This document shows positions 1 to 8,762 of a stretch of 41,226 bases of DNA, piece by piece. Both the position numbers and the translations under genes were made by a program. The stretch is from Citromicrobium sp. (GTDB taxonomy: Bacteria; Pseudomonadota; Alphaproteobacteria; Sphingomonadales; Sphingomonadaceae). Location: NCBI GenBank assembly GCA_002729695.1, contig PBYQ01000041.1, positions 1-41,226 of the forward strand, given 5' to 3'. How positions within the stretch are numbered: position 1 is the stretch's first letter; each line of letters opens with the position of its first letter. A model generated the notes under the pieces. That model was not told where the DNA came from. It searched no databases and saw only the letters and a program-made list of their open reading frames with translations.

Positions 1-126
1 GATTTTTTCGGGTAGATAGATTGGATTGGAAAAAACAGTCGGTGTCGGTGGGTAAGGGTGCAGGTTGGATCGGGGGACAGGGGGGGTTGGTGCCCCAGCC
101 ACTACCCGTCCCGCCCCCACCCCCAG

Positions 127-146
127 CCCCTCCCCCCAGGGAGGGG
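127..146 (+). repeat. GC-rich inverted repeat overlapping the surE ribosome binding site
   Basis: Perfect 8-bp stem CCCCTCCC / GGGAGGGG (127-134 with 139-146) around a 4-base loop. The right arm runs into the purine-rich ribosome binding site (about 141-150) in front of the ATG at 161. The flanking leader (75-126) is also made of G-runs followed by C-runs that could pair. It may be a dispersed repeat of the kind frequent in sphingomonad intergenic DNA, or a structure that limits ribosome access. Positions 1-74 show no gene I can support. Confidence 0.55.
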
Positions 147-160
147 AGAAAGCGGACCGA

Positions 161-922
161 ATGAAAATCCTCCTCACCAATGATGACGGTGTCCACGCCC
201 CCGGGCTCGAGGTGCTGGAAGAAATCGCGCGGCATTTCTCGGACGATATCTGGATCTGCGCCCCGGACGAGGAACAGTCGGGCATGGGCCATGCGCTCAC
301 GCTCACGCGGCCCGTGCGCCTGCGCAAGCATGGCGAGCGGCGCTTCTCGGTCACGGGCACGCCGACCGACGCGGTGACGATGGGCCTGCGCAAGGTCATG
401 GGCGGCGAGCCCGACGTGATCCTCTCCGGCGTGAACCGGGGGGCCAACCTCGCCGACGATATCACCTATTCTGGAACGGTGTCCGCTGCGATCGAAGGCG
501 CGCTGGCGGGCATCCGCTCGATCGCGCTCAGTCAGGTGACGAGCAAGGACGGCGCAGCGACCGAGGATACGTTCGATGCGGCGCGCCACTGGGGGCCGAA
601 AGTGCTCGGCCCGCTGCTCGACACACCGCTGCCCAAGCGTACGCTGGTCAACGTCAACTTTCCCGCGCTGCATGGCGATGCAGTCAAGGGCATTCGCGCG
701 GTCCGGCAGGGGTTTCACGACTATTCGCGTGGCACGGTGGTCGAAGGGCGCGATCCGCGTGGCTTCCAGTATTACTGGTTCGGGTTGCAGGCGATCGAGC
801 ACTCGCTCGACCACGGCACCGATCTCGAAGCCATCGACGAGGGGTACGTGTCCGTCACGCCGCTCCAGCTCGATCTCACGCACCATGCCTCGCTGGGCGA
901 GCTGGGCGAACGGTTCGGCTGA
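161..922 (+). CDS. surE: 5'/3'-nucleotidase SurE
   Basis: Metal-dependent nucleoside monophosphate phosphatase, cytoplasmic, of the SurE survival-protein family; 253 residues, a normal family length. The N-terminus MKILLTNDDGVHAPG carries the metal-binding Asp8-Asp9 pair. Ser40 (EEQSGMGH) and Asn92 (SGVNRGANLADD) complete the usual metal site, followed by the conserved ITYSGTVSAA segment. The frame is open upstream to 65, but that stretch is low-complexity Pro/Gly sequence. The ATG at 161 is chosen because the family starts exactly there and a GGGGAGAA ribosome site precedes it. In many Proteobacteria surE is followed by pcm or nlpD; here a potassium channel gene follows. Confidence 0.95.
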   Translation: MKILLTNDDGVHAPGLEVLEEIARHFSDDIWICAPDEEQSGMGHALTLTRPVRLRKHGERRFSVTGTPTDAVTMGLRKVMGGEPDVILSGVNRGANLADDITYSGTVSAAIEGALAGIRSIALSQVTSKDGAATEDTFDAARHWGPKVLGPLLDTPLPKRTLVNVNFPALHGDAVKGIRAVRQGFHDYSRGTVVEGRDPRGFQYYWFGLQAIEHSLDHGTDLEAIDEGYVSVTPLQLDLTHHASLGELGERFG

Positions 923-989
923 CGCACCTCATGTTGCCGCGCACGCCACAGGCAGCTAACCCCTTGCTTTCGATGAGCGAGCAACAGTC

Positions 990-2123
990 TTGAGCCGCGC
1001 CCATTCCAAAGGGCCACGCCAGCAGGTCGAACGGGTCGGCAGCGGCCCCGGCGCGCGCGACGTGCGCGGGCCGCGCTTCCAGCCGCTACGCCGCGCGGTG
1101 AAAGTGCCCGTCTGGGGCGACCTGTCGATCCGGTTGGGCCTCGCGCTCGGCCTGATCATGCTTGTGGTGATGATCCACTGGTGGGATCGCGACGGGCTGG
1201 TCGACAATCTGGATGGCGAGGTCAGCTTCCTCGACGTCGTCTATTTCACGATGATCTCGATCACCACGACCGGCTTCGGCGACATCGCGCCGATCACCGA
1301 CCGCGCGCGGCTGGTGGAGGCGGTGATCGTCACGCCGGTCCGCTTCGCCGTGCTCTTCATTTTCGTGGGCACCGCCTACAACTTCCTCATTCAGCGCAGC
1401 TGGGAGAAATTCCGCATGAACCGCATCCAAGACCAACTCGCTGACCATATCATCGTGCTCGGCTACGGCGTCTCCGGCTCGGAATCGGTCGCCGAACTGA
1501 TCGAGCGCGGTATCGAACCGCATTGCATCGTCGTGATCGACCCCAGCGAGGAGCGACTTGCGGAGGCCGAGGCACTGGGCTGCAACATCATGGCCGCCGA
1601 CGCGACGCGCGACGAGACGCTGAAGGCGGTCAAGATCGACCGCGCGCAAAGCGTGCTCGTTTCGGCGGGGCGCGACGACACCTCGATCCTGATCGTGCTG
1701 ACCGTGCGCGCTCTTGCGCCCGCCGTGCCGATCAGCGTGGTGGTGCGCGCATCGGACAATGAAAGCCTCGCGCGGCAGGCGGGTGCCAACAACGTCATCA
1801 ACCCGGTCCACTTCACCGGGCTACTGCTCGCGGGCAGCGTAAAGGGCGCGCATATCGCCGATTACCTCGCCGATCTGGCCTCGATCTCGGGCCGGGTCCA
1901 ACTGGTCGAGCGGCCCGTCACCGCGGAGGAATGCGGCTGCGACATCAGCCAGCTCAGGACCGGCGGCAGGGGCCTGCGCGTCTATCGCAATGGCGAGGCG
2001 CTCGGCTTCTGGGAGGACGAGTGCAAGAACCTTCAGGCGGGCGACATCGTGGTCGAGATCGTCCCCACCACCGACGGCGAGGAGCGTGGCGACGGGCATA
2101 ATGGGGCCGGGATGCCCCAATGA
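990..2123 (+). CDS. Potassium channel with TrkA-N (RCK) domain
   Basis: Two-TM potassium channel subunit with a cytoplasmic nucleotide-binding RCK domain; 377 residues. Visible parts are a basic N-terminal tail (1-45), TM1 (about 46-63), a pore loop with selectivity filter TTTGFGD (92-98), TM2 (about 110-134), then a Rossmann fold with GYGVSG (158-163). A TrkA-C-like end follows from about 290, containing CGC near 315. It probably lets K+ flow under control of NAD(H) or another ligand. The only start that keeps the full N-terminus is TTG at 990; a GTG at 1098 would remove 36 basic residues and still leave both TM helices, so the start is uncertain. It converges with the next gene, with 3 bases between the stops. 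Confidence 0.9.
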   Translation: MSRAHSKGPRQQVERVGSGPGARDVRGPRFQPLRRAVKVPVWGDLSIRLGLALGLIMLVVMIHWWDRDGLVDNLDGEVSFLDVVYFTMISITTTGFGDIAPITDRARLVEAVIVTPVRFAVLFIFVGTAYNFLIQRSWEKFRMNRIQDQLADHIIVLGYGVSGSESVAELIERGIEPHCIVVIDPSEERLAEAEALGCNIMAADATRDETLKAVKIDRAQSVLVSAGRDDTSILIVLTVRALAPAVPISVVVRASDNESLARQAGANNVINPVHFTGLLLAGSVKGAHIADYLADLASISGRVQLVERPVTAEECGCDISQLRTGGRGLRVYRNGEALGFWEDECKNLQAGDIVVEIVPTTDGEERGDGHNGAGMPQ

Positions 2124-2126
2124 TGG

Positions 2127-2531
2127 TCAGGCCATAAAGACGAACACTGCACCCATCGCGGCCATTGCTGTGACGAGAAAGCCCGCGTCGATCGCGAAAA
2201 CCTGCCACGGTGCGTTGAGGTAGAGGTAGCGAATGCCGATCGCGGGGGTCATCAGCATCAGCCCATACCCGACGGAGATCATCATCATCGCCCGCACCGA
2301 CGGGCTCGACATCGCAAACTGGTGCGCCAGTGTGAGCGAAATGAGCAGCGCAAAAGCGAAGGTCAGCCCGAACACCAGCCACAGCGGCCGGTCTCCGCTG
2401 AACTTCGCGTCGGGTTCGCGCCCGATGGCCCGCTTCCAGATCGTGCCGAACAGCACCCCGTACCAGACCATCCCGACGAGGAAGAAGGCAGCGGCCCCCA
2501 GCACCACTCTCAGAAGATCGATATTGCCCAT
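2127..2531 (-). CDS. DUF1761-type small membrane protein
   Basis: 134-residue protein with four predicted TM helices (about 7-27, 49-70, 82-103, 110-132). The first helix has GMVWYG and is followed by a short basic loop (WKRAIGRE), the pattern of the DUF1761 family of unknown function. The frame stays open far upstream across rimO, but the ATG at 2531 gives the family start (MGNIDLLRVVLG). Divergent from rimO, converging with the potassium channel gene. No function can be assigned. Confidence 0.82.
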   Translation of the reverse strand: MGNIDLLRVVLGAAAFFLVGMVWYGVLFGTIWKRAIGREPDAKFSGDRPLWLVFGLTFAFALLISLTLAHQFAMSSPSVRAMMMISVGYGLMLMTPAIGIRYLYLNAPWQVFAIDAGFLVTAMAAMGAVFVFMA

Positions 2532-2609
2532 CGCCAATTGTACCTCAAAAATTGCCTTCGACGCGCCGCCTAGCGCATCGCGCGCCATGGGTGTAGAGCG
2601 CGCCGCCAG

Positions 2610-4013
2610 ATGAACACCCCCACCACAAATATACCCGACGCAAAGAAGGTCGGCATGGTCAGCCTCGGCTGCCCCAAGGCTTTGGTCGATTCCGAGCGGA
2701 TTCTCACGCGCCTGCGGGCCGATGGCTACGCGATGAGCGCCGACTATGCCGGTGCCGACATCGTGCTGGTCAACACCTGCGGCTTCCTCGATTCTGCCAA
2801 GGAAGAGAGCTTGCAGGCAATCGGCGAAGCGATCGCCGAGAACGGCCGCGTGATCGTGACCGGCTGCATGGGCGAGGAAGCCGACGCGATCCGCGCCGCG
2901 CACCCGCAGGTGCTCGCGGTGACCGGCGCGCACCAGTACGAGCAGGTGGTCGAGGCGGTGCACGAACACGCTCCGCCGAGCCAAGGGCCCTATGTCGACC
3001 TGATCCCCCAGCCCGATCTGGCCGACATCAAGCTGACCCCGCGCCATTACAGCTATCTCAAGATTTCCGAGGGCTGCAATCACTCCTGCGCCTTCTGCAT
3101 CATCCCGGATCTGCGCGGTAAACTCGCCAGCCGGCGGATCGATGCGGTGCTGCGCGAGGCGGAAAAGCTGGTCGCGGCGGGCACGAAGGAACTGCTGGTC
3201 ATCAGCCAGGACACCTCGGCCTATGGCGTAGATACCCGGCATGAGGCGCGCGAGTGGAAGGGCCCCGAAGACTCCGAAAAAAGACTCGTCCGTGCGCACA
3301 TGACCGACCTGGCGCGCGAACTCGGCCAGCTGCGCACCTCCGAAGGAACGCCGCCGTGGGTCCGGCTGCACTATGTATACCCCTACCCCCACGTCGATCA
3401 GGTCATCCCGCTGATGGCCGAAGGGCTGCTGACTCCCTATCTCGACATCCCGTTCCAGCACGCTGCGCCTTCGGTATTGAAGCGCATGAAGCGCCCTGCG
3501 AACGAGGCGAAGGTGCTCGAACGGCTGAAGGGCTGGCGCGAGATCTGCCCCGATATCGCGGTGCGATCGAGCTTCGTGGTCGGCTTCCCGGGCGAGACGG
3601 AAGAGGATTTCCAGTACCTGCTCGACTGGCTGGAGGAAGCCCAGCTCGACCGCGTCGGCGCATTCCGGTTCGAGCCGGTCGAAGGCGCGGCAGCGAACGT
3701 CCTGCCCGATCCGGTGCCCGAAGCGGTCAAAGAAGAGCGCTACGCCCGCATCATGGAGGCGACCGCGCGGATCAGCGCGGCCAAGCTGCAGGCGAAGATC
3801 GGCCGCACGTTGCCGGTCATCATCGACGAAGTGGGCGAACCCGACGAGGATGGCGACATCGGCGCGACCGGTCGCAGTCAGGCCGACGCGCCCGAGATCG
3901 ATGGCAACGTGTTCCTGCGCAACGTGTCTACCAGTCTCGCCCCCGGCGACATCGTCGATGTCGCGATCGAGGACGCCGACGAACACGACCTGTTCGGCGT
4001 ACCGAGCGAATAA
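2610..4013 (+). CDS. rimO: Ribosomal protein S12 methylthiotransferase RimO
   Basis: Radical SAM methylthiotransferase that adds a methylthio group to the conserved aspartate of ribosomal protein S12; 467 residues. The N-terminal UPF0004 domain has its three cluster cysteines at C21 (SLGCPKA), C57 ([12 protein letters not shown]) and C86 (TGCMGEE). The radical SAM motif CNHSCAFC is at C156, C160 and C163, and a TRAM domain forms the C-terminus (about 395-467). [12 protein letters not shown] and the [10 protein letters not shown] context separate RimO from MiaB. A clear ATG start follows the divergent gap with the DUF1761 gene. Confidence 0.97.
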   Translation: MNTPTTNIPDAKKVGMVSLGCPKALVDSERILTRLRADGYAMSADYAGADIVLVNTCGFLDSAKEESLQAIGEAIAENGRVIVTGCMGEEADAIRAAHPQVLAVTGAHQYEQVVEAVHEHAPPSQGPYVDLIPQPDLADIKLTPRHYSYLKISEGCNHSCAFCIIPDLRGKLASRRIDAVLREAEKLVAAGTKELLVISQDTSAYGVDTRHEAREWKGPEDSEKRLVRAHMTDLARELGQLRTSEGTPPWVRLHYVYPYPHVDQVIPLMAEGLLTPYLDIPFQHAAPSVLKRMKRPANEAKVLERLKGWREICPDIAVRSSFVVGFPGETEEDFQYLLDWLEEAQLDRVGAFRFEPVEGAAANVLPDPVPEAVKEERYARIMEATARISAAKLQAKIGRTLPVIIDEVGEPDEDGDIGATGRSQADAPEIDGNVFLRNVSTSLAPGDIVDVAIEDADEHDLFGVPSE

Positions 4014-4020
4014 ACATGGT

Positions 4021-4046
4021 CTCGCGCGGCACTTAACCCGCGCGAG
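4021..4046 (+). repeat. 9-bp perfect hairpin between rimO and the transglutaminase gene
   Basis: CTCGCGCGG (4021-4029) pairs perfectly with CCGCGCGAG (4038-4046) around the loop cacttaac. No T-run follows, so it is at best a Rho-assisted or mRNA-end structure for rimO. The right arm contains the GAGG that would serve as ribosome site for the ATG at 4059, so it could also affect translation of that gene. Confidence 0.5.
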
Positions 4047-4058
4047 GCGTTACCGGGT

Positions 4059-4856
4059 ATGACCATTTCTATCCGATCGAGCTTCGCCTTCACCACCGAA
4101 GCGCCCATCGATGCCCTCCTGCAATTCGCGGTGGCGGATATCCCCGAGCAGAAACTGCTCTCTTGCCGGACCGGCCTGACCGACGCCGCGCGGTGCGCGC
4201 GTATCCCTGCCCAAGAAGATATCGGCGAGCGCGTATGGGTGCGAGCCAATGGCCGCTTCGAGGTGCAGCACGAGGCGCAGGTCGAAATCCAGCGGCAGGT
4301 GATCGAGCTGTCCTCGCTCAAGCAGCTCGAACCGCACCAGATGCCCGCCGCACCGGTGAAATACCTGTTCGATTCGCGCTATTGCCAGGCCGACCAGTTC
4401 CAGAGCTTTGTCGGCGACCAGTTCGAGGGAACGGCCGGGGGCGAGCGGGTCCAGGCAATCCGCGACTGGGTGGCGGAGAAGTTCACCTACGCGCCGGGCA
4501 GCTCCGACGCGTCGACCACCGCGCACGACAGCTTCATCGAACGGCGCGGCATCTGCCGCGACTACGCGCACATGGTCGTCACGCTGGCCCGCGCGAGCGT
4601 GATCCCCGCGCGCTTCGTCGCCTGCTATGCGCCCGATGTAACCCCGCAGGATTTCCACGCGGTCGCGGAAGTCTTCCTGCACGACCCTGAATCGGAAGGC
4701 GGCGGCACGTGGCAGCTGGTCGATGCAACCGACATGGCGAAGCCCGATGAAATCGTGAAGATCGGCGTTGGACGCGACGCAGCCGACGTCAGTTTCCTGA
4801 CCAGCTTCGGCATGGTCGATCTGTGCGAGAAGGTTGTACAGGTACTGCGCGACTGA
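4059..4856 (+). CDS. Transglutaminase-like cysteine protease family protein
   Basis: 265 residues with a bacterial transglutaminase-like (TGc) domain. The N-terminal third is the beta-rich domain typical of this family. The catalytic triad is visible: Cys166 (RRGICRDYAH), His200 (QDFHAVAEVF) and Asp222 (LVDATDMA). No signal peptide or TM segment is seen, so it is probably cytoplasmic. Such proteins are thought to act as proteases or amidases, and the substrate is unknown. It lies 45 bases downstream of rimO behind a hairpin. Confidence 0.88.
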   Translation: MTISIRSSFAFTTEAPIDALLQFAVADIPEQKLLSCRTGLTDAARCARIPAQEDIGERVWVRANGRFEVQHEAQVEIQRQVIELSSLKQLEPHQMPAAPVKYLFDSRYCQADQFQSFVGDQFEGTAGGERVQAIRDWVAEKFTYAPGSSDASTTAHDSFIERRGICRDYAHMVVTLARASVIPARFVACYAPDVTPQDFHAVAEVFLHDPESEGGGTWQLVDATDMAKPDEIVKIGVGRDAADVSFLTSFGMVDLCEKVVQVLRD

Positions 4857-4961
4857 GCTTTCCGGCAGAAAAGCGCATTAACCTTTGGTCGCTATACCGT
4901 CCGATGCAGAGACGCGCTCCGTTGGACCGCTGTTTCTTTCCGCGCGCGCGAGGCAAATGGC

Positions 4962-5816
4962 ATGACCATGACCAAAGCACTTATCTGGATCGGCGGGGCG
5001 ACGCTCGCCACCGTGCTGCTGTTCGGCGCCGTATCGATCGGCGCGCGCCTCCTCTATGCGGACAAGAACGGGGAGCCCGTAGCAGTGGCGCCCGATATCG
5101 AGGATGCGATTCCCGTCGACCGCTCCAAGTTTGCCGATGACGGCGCGCCGATCGATGGTCAGCCGGTGGAACCGGACGCGACCGGCGATCCCTCGCTGAC
5201 CGACGAAACGGTCGAAGCCGATACTTCTGCGGACGAAAGCACTGCGGGGCGCACGGCACCAGCTTCCGACAATGCAGCGGACGGCGAAACCGTCTATGAC
5301 GCGCGCGATCGCGCTACCCGAGCGACCGCAGCCCGCTCCACCCCGGCGCGCGCCGAACCCATGGTGGTCAAGCGCGTCCTGCCGATCGACGGACCGATCA
5401 AGTACGGCGAATGGTTCTGGGATACCGACGGCGTACCGCCGGGCAAGATCGTGATGACGGTCGACCTCGATGCCCGAGTTATCTCGGTGTTTCGCGGCGG
5501 GTACGAAATCGGCGCCGCAGCGGTGCTGCTCGGCACGCAGGAGCACCCCACCCCGCTCGGCGTCTTCCCGATCCGCTACAAGATGCGCGACAACGTGTCC
5601 GAGAAATACAACAATGCGCCGATGCCCTATTCGATGTTCCTGACGAAGGACGGGGTCGCGCTCCACGGATCGCCGGTCAGGAACGGGTATGCCAGCCACG
5701 GCTGCATCGGGCTGCCCAACGAATTCGCTGCCAAGGTGTTCGCGGTCGCCAGCAAGGGTGACAAGGTCATCATCACGCGCGGCGAGACGCTCAAGCTGGG
5801 CGCGCCGATCCTCTAG
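4962..5816 (+). CDS. L,D-transpeptidase (YkuD domain), membrane-anchored
   Basis: 284 residues. An N-terminal TM or signal anchor (about 7-30) is followed by a long acidic Ala/Thr-rich periplasmic linker (40-135), then a YkuD domain (about 160-280). The active site HGSPVRNGYASHGCIGLP gives His235, His246 and nucleophile Cys248. The family makes 3-3 peptidoglycan crosslinks or attaches proteins to peptidoglycan in the periplasm. ATGs occur at 4962 and 4968; the first is used. The stop overlaps the stop of tilS on the other strand by 4 bases. The upstream gap contains a TTAACC sequence that resembles half of a CtrA site, too weak to claim. Confidence 0.92.
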   Translation: MTMTKALIWIGGATLATVLLFGAVSIGARLLYADKNGEPVAVAPDIEDAIPVDRSKFADDGAPIDGQPVEPDATGDPSLTDETVEADTSADESTAGRTAPASDNAADGETVYDARDRATRATAARSTPARAEPMVVKRVLPIDGPIKYGEWFWDTDGVPPGKIVMTVDLDARVISVFRGGYEIGAAAVLLGTQEHPTPLGVFPIRYKMRDNVSEKYNNAPMPYSMFLTKDGVALHGSPVRNGYASHGCIGLPNEFAAKVFAVASKGDKVIITRGETLKLGAPIL

Positions 5817-6796
5817 GATTTGCGCGGAGGCTCCGGCTCGAAGCGCATCACGTCATTGCTTAGCCTGTCGGTCACGCGGTGCATCATCCGCCGTCCGAGC
5901 ACACCGCCCAGCGATGCGTTCTCCCTGGCGCGCAAGCGGTCGATCATCCGCGCGACCTCGGACTTGCGGACATCGTGCGCTCCAAGCCGGCCGAGAATAT
6001 GCGTCACCGCGCCGATCTCGGTCAGCCGCGGATGCCCCCACTGGAAATAGCAGCCGCCGTCGGCCCAGGTGCAGCAGCGTTGCAGGACGTCGGCAACGGC
6101 GCGTTCCACAACCTCCTCCGCCTCGGCGAGGTATCGGGCGGATTGCGACATCGCCAGCGGGTCCAGCCAGTCGACATCGGCAATGGCCTTGCGGATCCGG
6201 GCCCGGTCGTAAGCATCGTCCGTATTGGAGGGGTCCTCGACCGGTGAGAGCCCTGCCGAGCGGACCACCGCGCCGAGCTCTTCCCGCCGCCAGCCGAGCA
6301 GCGGGCGGAGCAACAGCATCTCCGCCACGACCCCTTCCGGAAAGAAGATCGACCACGGACGAACACCCGCCAGCCCCGCCACACCGCTGCCCCGGTTGAG
6401 CCGCATCAACAGGGTTTCGGCCTGGTCGTCCGCGTGGTGCGCGGTCGCGAAATTCAGGACGTTGCGGTTGGCGAAGTGGCTGCCCAGCGCCTCGTACCGG
6501 GCCGCGCGTGCCTGCGCCTGAGTATTCCCCGGTTCGACGCGCACCGGAAGGGTGGCGTGCGGCACGTCCAGATCCCGGCAAACCTGCGCGACGAAGGCAG
6601 CCTCTGCGGCACTTTCCGCCCGCAGGCCATGATCGACGGTCGCCGCGTAAACCTGCCCCGGTAGCGCGGCATGCGCCAGCAGCAACAGCGCCAGACTGTC
6701 CGGGCCGCCGGAAACGGCGATACCGATCGGCGGCCCGTAATCCCGGTCTATCGCGCAATCGGCGCGAAAGCGCGCGATCAGCGCCGCGTCGATCAT
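5813..6796 (-). CDS. tilS: tRNA(Ile)-lysidine synthase TilS
   Basis: ATP-dependent enzyme that converts the wobble cytidine of the CAU-anticodon isoleucine tRNA to lysidine; cytoplasmic and essential. 327 residues, a short form typical of alphaproteobacteria. The PP-loop motif SGGPDS is at 29-34, followed by TVDHGLR and the HHADDQAETLLMRL segment typical of TilS. The start lies 4 bases after the stop of the CpoB-like gene, so the two are probably cotranscribed. This gene pair is common in alphaproteobacteria, often followed by ftsH, which is absent here. Confidence 0.95.
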   Translation of the reverse strand: MIDAALIARFRADCAIDRDYGPPIGIAVSGGPDSLALLLLAHAALPGQVYAATVDHGLRAESAAEAAFVAQVCRDLDVPHATLPVRVEPGNTQAQARAARYEALGSHFANRNVLNFATAHHADDQAETLLMRLNRGSGVAGLAGVRPWSIFFPEGVVAEMLLLRPLLGWRREELGAVVRSAGLSPVEDPSNTDDAYDRARIRKAIADVDWLDPLAMSQSARYLAEAEEVVERAVADVLQRCCTWADGGCYFQWGHPRLTEIGAVTHILGRLGAHDVRKSEVARMIDRLRARENASLGGVLGRRMMHRVTDRLSNDVMRFEPEPPRKS

Positions 6797-6800
6797 GCGA

Positions 6801-7730
6801 TCAGTTGGAGCACTGCACCTGGCGGCGATTGCTCTCGTACTGGTCGCTCAGGCGGCCCGATGCGATTGCCGGATAGGTTTCGCTGAATTCGGCGAGCGCG
6901 ATGCAGGCACGATCCTTGTCGCCCAGCTCGATCATCGACTCCGCTAGATACAGCAGGCTGTCGGGGGCGCGAGCCGCCTTGTTGTCCGCCTGATAGTTCT
7001 GGAGGAACCACGGGGCGGCTTCGCGCGGCTGGCCATTGTCGAGATATGCACGGCCCAAAAGGTTGCGCCCATAGGTCGTGCGCCAGTGGTCGGGATATTT
7101 CTCGACGAAAGCTGCCAGGGCCTGCTGCGCTTCGGGGTAGAATTTGGCCTCCCACAGGCGGAAACCGTAGGAGTAATCGTCATCGCCCGCGTCGTCGGTC
7201 TGCGGTTTGGTAATGGCGCGAACTGCAGCGAGCCGTTCGGCGCTCGGCTGTGGTGTCGCAGTCGGCGTCGGGGTCGCAGGACGCGGCTGGCTGGTGCCAC
7301 TTGCCACCGCGGGAACGCTGGTGGCCGGTGCGGTAGTGGCGGCGGCACGCGTAGCGCTGGCCTTTTCCAGCACCGCAAGACGCTGCTCGAACCCGCGCTG
7401 GGTGTTGTTGGCCTGTTCGACCTGCCCGGTAAGCATCTGGATCGCCGACTCGAGTGCGTCGAGACGGGCCAGAATGTCGGTCACCGCCGTCGTCTGGGTC
7501 GAACTACTGGGCGAGCCATTCGCAGGCGCGGCGATATCGGGTTCGAAATAGCGCCCGTCGGCACCCGGGAAGACGCGCCGCTGCAGCGCGCTGACTTCCG
7601 CCTCCAGCTTGCGGATGCGCGCTTCGCTGTTGTCCTGCGCAAACGCGGGAGCACCCGACGTCAGCAACAGGCCGCCGATGGCAAAGGCCAGGACCGCACG
7701 GGGTTTCGCGGGGGAATTAAGCAACTTCAT
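6801..7730 (-). CDS. CpoB/YbgF-like periplasmic TPR protein
   Basis: 309 residues. A Sec signal peptide (1-31, cleavage after AFA before QD) leads a short coiled coil (about 35-53, RIRKLEAEVSALQRRV), a second coiled coil (about 85-125), a Pro/Ala/Thr-rich linker (130-175) and C-terminal TPR repeats (about 185-300, with YGFRLWEAKFYPEAQQAL and NLLGRAYLDNG). This is the layout of CpoB (YbgF), which coordinates peptidoglycan synthesis with Tol-Pal during division. No tol-pal genes lie beside it in this window. The start ATG at 7730 has a strong GAGGGAGA ribosome site; the upstream in-frame extension is arginine-rich noncoding-like sequence. Confidence 0.85.
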   Translation of the reverse strand: MKLLNSPAKPRAVLAFAIGGLLLTSGAPAFAQDNSEARIRKLEAEVSALQRRVFPGADGRYFEPDIAAPANGSPSSSTQTTAVTDILARLDALESAIQMLTGQVEQANNTQRGFEQRLAVLEKASATRAAATTAPATSVPAVASGTSQPRPATPTPTATPQPSAERLAAVRAITKPQTDDAGDDDYSYGFRLWEAKFYPEAQQALAAFVEKYPDHWRTTYGRNLLGRAYLDNGQPREAAPWFLQNYQADNKAARAPDSLLYLAESMIELGDKDRACIALAEFSETYPAIASGRLSDQYESNRRQVQCSN

Positions 7731-7800
7731 GGTCTCCCTCGTAGTCTCGTCTATTCTGCGATCATGCGTCCGGCGAACGAACCGGGCCTGAACCAATACC

Positions 7801-8640
7801 CTATTCGGTCGCGCCCTCGGCATCCGCAGCACTCGTACCGTCACGCGCCAGCAGCGCCTCGGCGCTCACTTCGACATCGCTCATGACCTGGTCTTCCTTG
7901 GCCAGCGGCGGCACGCTTTTTCCGCCGACGGTGATTGCAAAGGCGTCGGGGCGCCCGGTGCGGACCTTGGGGTCGCGTGCGGTATCGGGAATCGTGTAGG
8001 TTTCACCCTTCGACATGAGCTTTTCCATGATCACGTTCGATTCATCGCCGTCGTAGAATCGCACCCACATGCCATCTTCAGTCGAGGTGAATACCACCGG
8101 CCCGCTCGCAGCGGGTTGGGCGCTGGCGCTTTCGGTGGCGACTGCAGCCGCCTGTTCCTGTGCAAGGTCACGCTGGTCCTGTTCGGCGAGCAGCGACGCA
8201 GGCTCCGCACCTGCATCGAAGAAGGTGCGCGAAAAGGCGAACAGGCCGGCAAGCAGAACCACCGCGGCGATGATCGATCCGAACACCAGCCCGCGCGACG
8301 GCAAGCGAGTGGGATCTTCGGTCTGCATCGTCCCGTCGCGCAGTCGCTCCGCCGGATCTTCGATGCCCAGCTGTTCGCGGACCTCGTTGACGATTTCCTC
8401 GTCATTCAGGCCGACCGCCTTGGCGTAGCTGCGCGAGAAGCCGATCGCATAGGTGCGGCCGGGAAGGACAGCAAAGTCGCCATCCTCGATCGTTTCCAGG
8501 TGTCGCTTGGGGATCCGGGTGGCCGCGCAAACGTCGTCTATGCTCAGGCCCTTCGCCTCACGCGCGGCGCGCAGCCGTTCGCCCGGGGCGGTCGGTTCGG
8601 AGTTATCAATTTCAAAGCCGGCTTCGTCGTCCGCCATCAT
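7801..8640 (-). CDS. RodZ-like protein: HTH domain, one TM helix, DUF4115
   Basis: 279 residues. An N-terminal helix-turn-helix (about 18-85, ERLRAAREAKGLSIDDVCAATRI) is followed by a TM helix (about 118-136) and a periplasmic DUF4115 domain (about 180-265). This is the RodZ arrangement, a cytoskeletal partner of MreB that helps cell-shape and division control. Two ATG codons at 8640 and 8637 can start it. It lies 122 bases downstream of ptsP on the same strand. The Ala/Gln-rich linker (140-175) is typical. MreB genes are not in the window. Confidence 0.85.
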   Translation of the reverse strand: MMADDEAGFEIDNSEPTAPGERLRAAREAKGLSIDDVCAATRIPKRHLETIEDGDFAVLPGRTYAIGFSRSYAKAVGLNDEEIVNEVREQLGIEDPAERLRDGTMQTEDPTRLPSRGLVFGSIIAAVVLLAGLFAFSRTFFDAGAEPASLLAEQDQRDLAQEQAAAVATESASAQPAASGPVVFTSTEDGMWVRFYDGDESNVIMEKLMSKGETYTIPDTARDPKVRTGRPDAFAITVGGKSVPPLAKEDQVMSDVEVSAEALLARDGTSAADAEGATE

Positions 8641-8667
8641 TCATCCCTACGGCCCCCGCTGCAAGTC

Positions 8668-8685
8668 AGGCCGGTCTAGCGGCCT
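8668..8685 (+). repeat. Hairpin in the ptsP-rodZ gap
   Basis: AGGCCG (8668-8673) pairs perfectly with CGGCCT (8680-8685) across a 6-base loop. It lies 25 bases ahead of the plus-strand terminator at 8710, and both are in the 122-base gap between two minus-strand genes. Confidence 0.45.
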
Positions 8686-8709
8686 TGGTGCGCGAAGCCA
8701 ACGCCCGAG

Positions 8710-8732
8710 GTGCGGGATTCCGCGCTTTTTTT
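8710..8732 (+). terminator. Rho-independent terminator on the plus strand, with no plus-strand gene upstream
   Basis: Stem GTGCGG / CCGCGC (8710-8715 with 8720-8725, one G.U pair) with loop GATT, directly followed by seven T residues (8726-8732). This is the standard terminator form for plus-strand transcription, yet the flanking genes ptsP and rodZ are both on the minus strand. Read on the minus strand it has A-residues before the stem and no T-run after it. It may end an antisense transcript or a small RNA. Confidence 0.6.
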
Positions 8733-8762
8733 CGACCGTTTATCGCAACTGCCGGATGGCTG

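Noticed and set aside
2532..3986. Long in-frame extension of the DUF1761 gene across rimO (minus strand)
   Set aside because: It is an arginine/aspartate-rich shadow of the rimO coding strand; the true start is the ATG at 2531.
4870..4890. TTAACC as a CtrA site ahead of the L,D-transpeptidase
   Set aside because: Only a half-site; a second half at the correct spacing is not seen.
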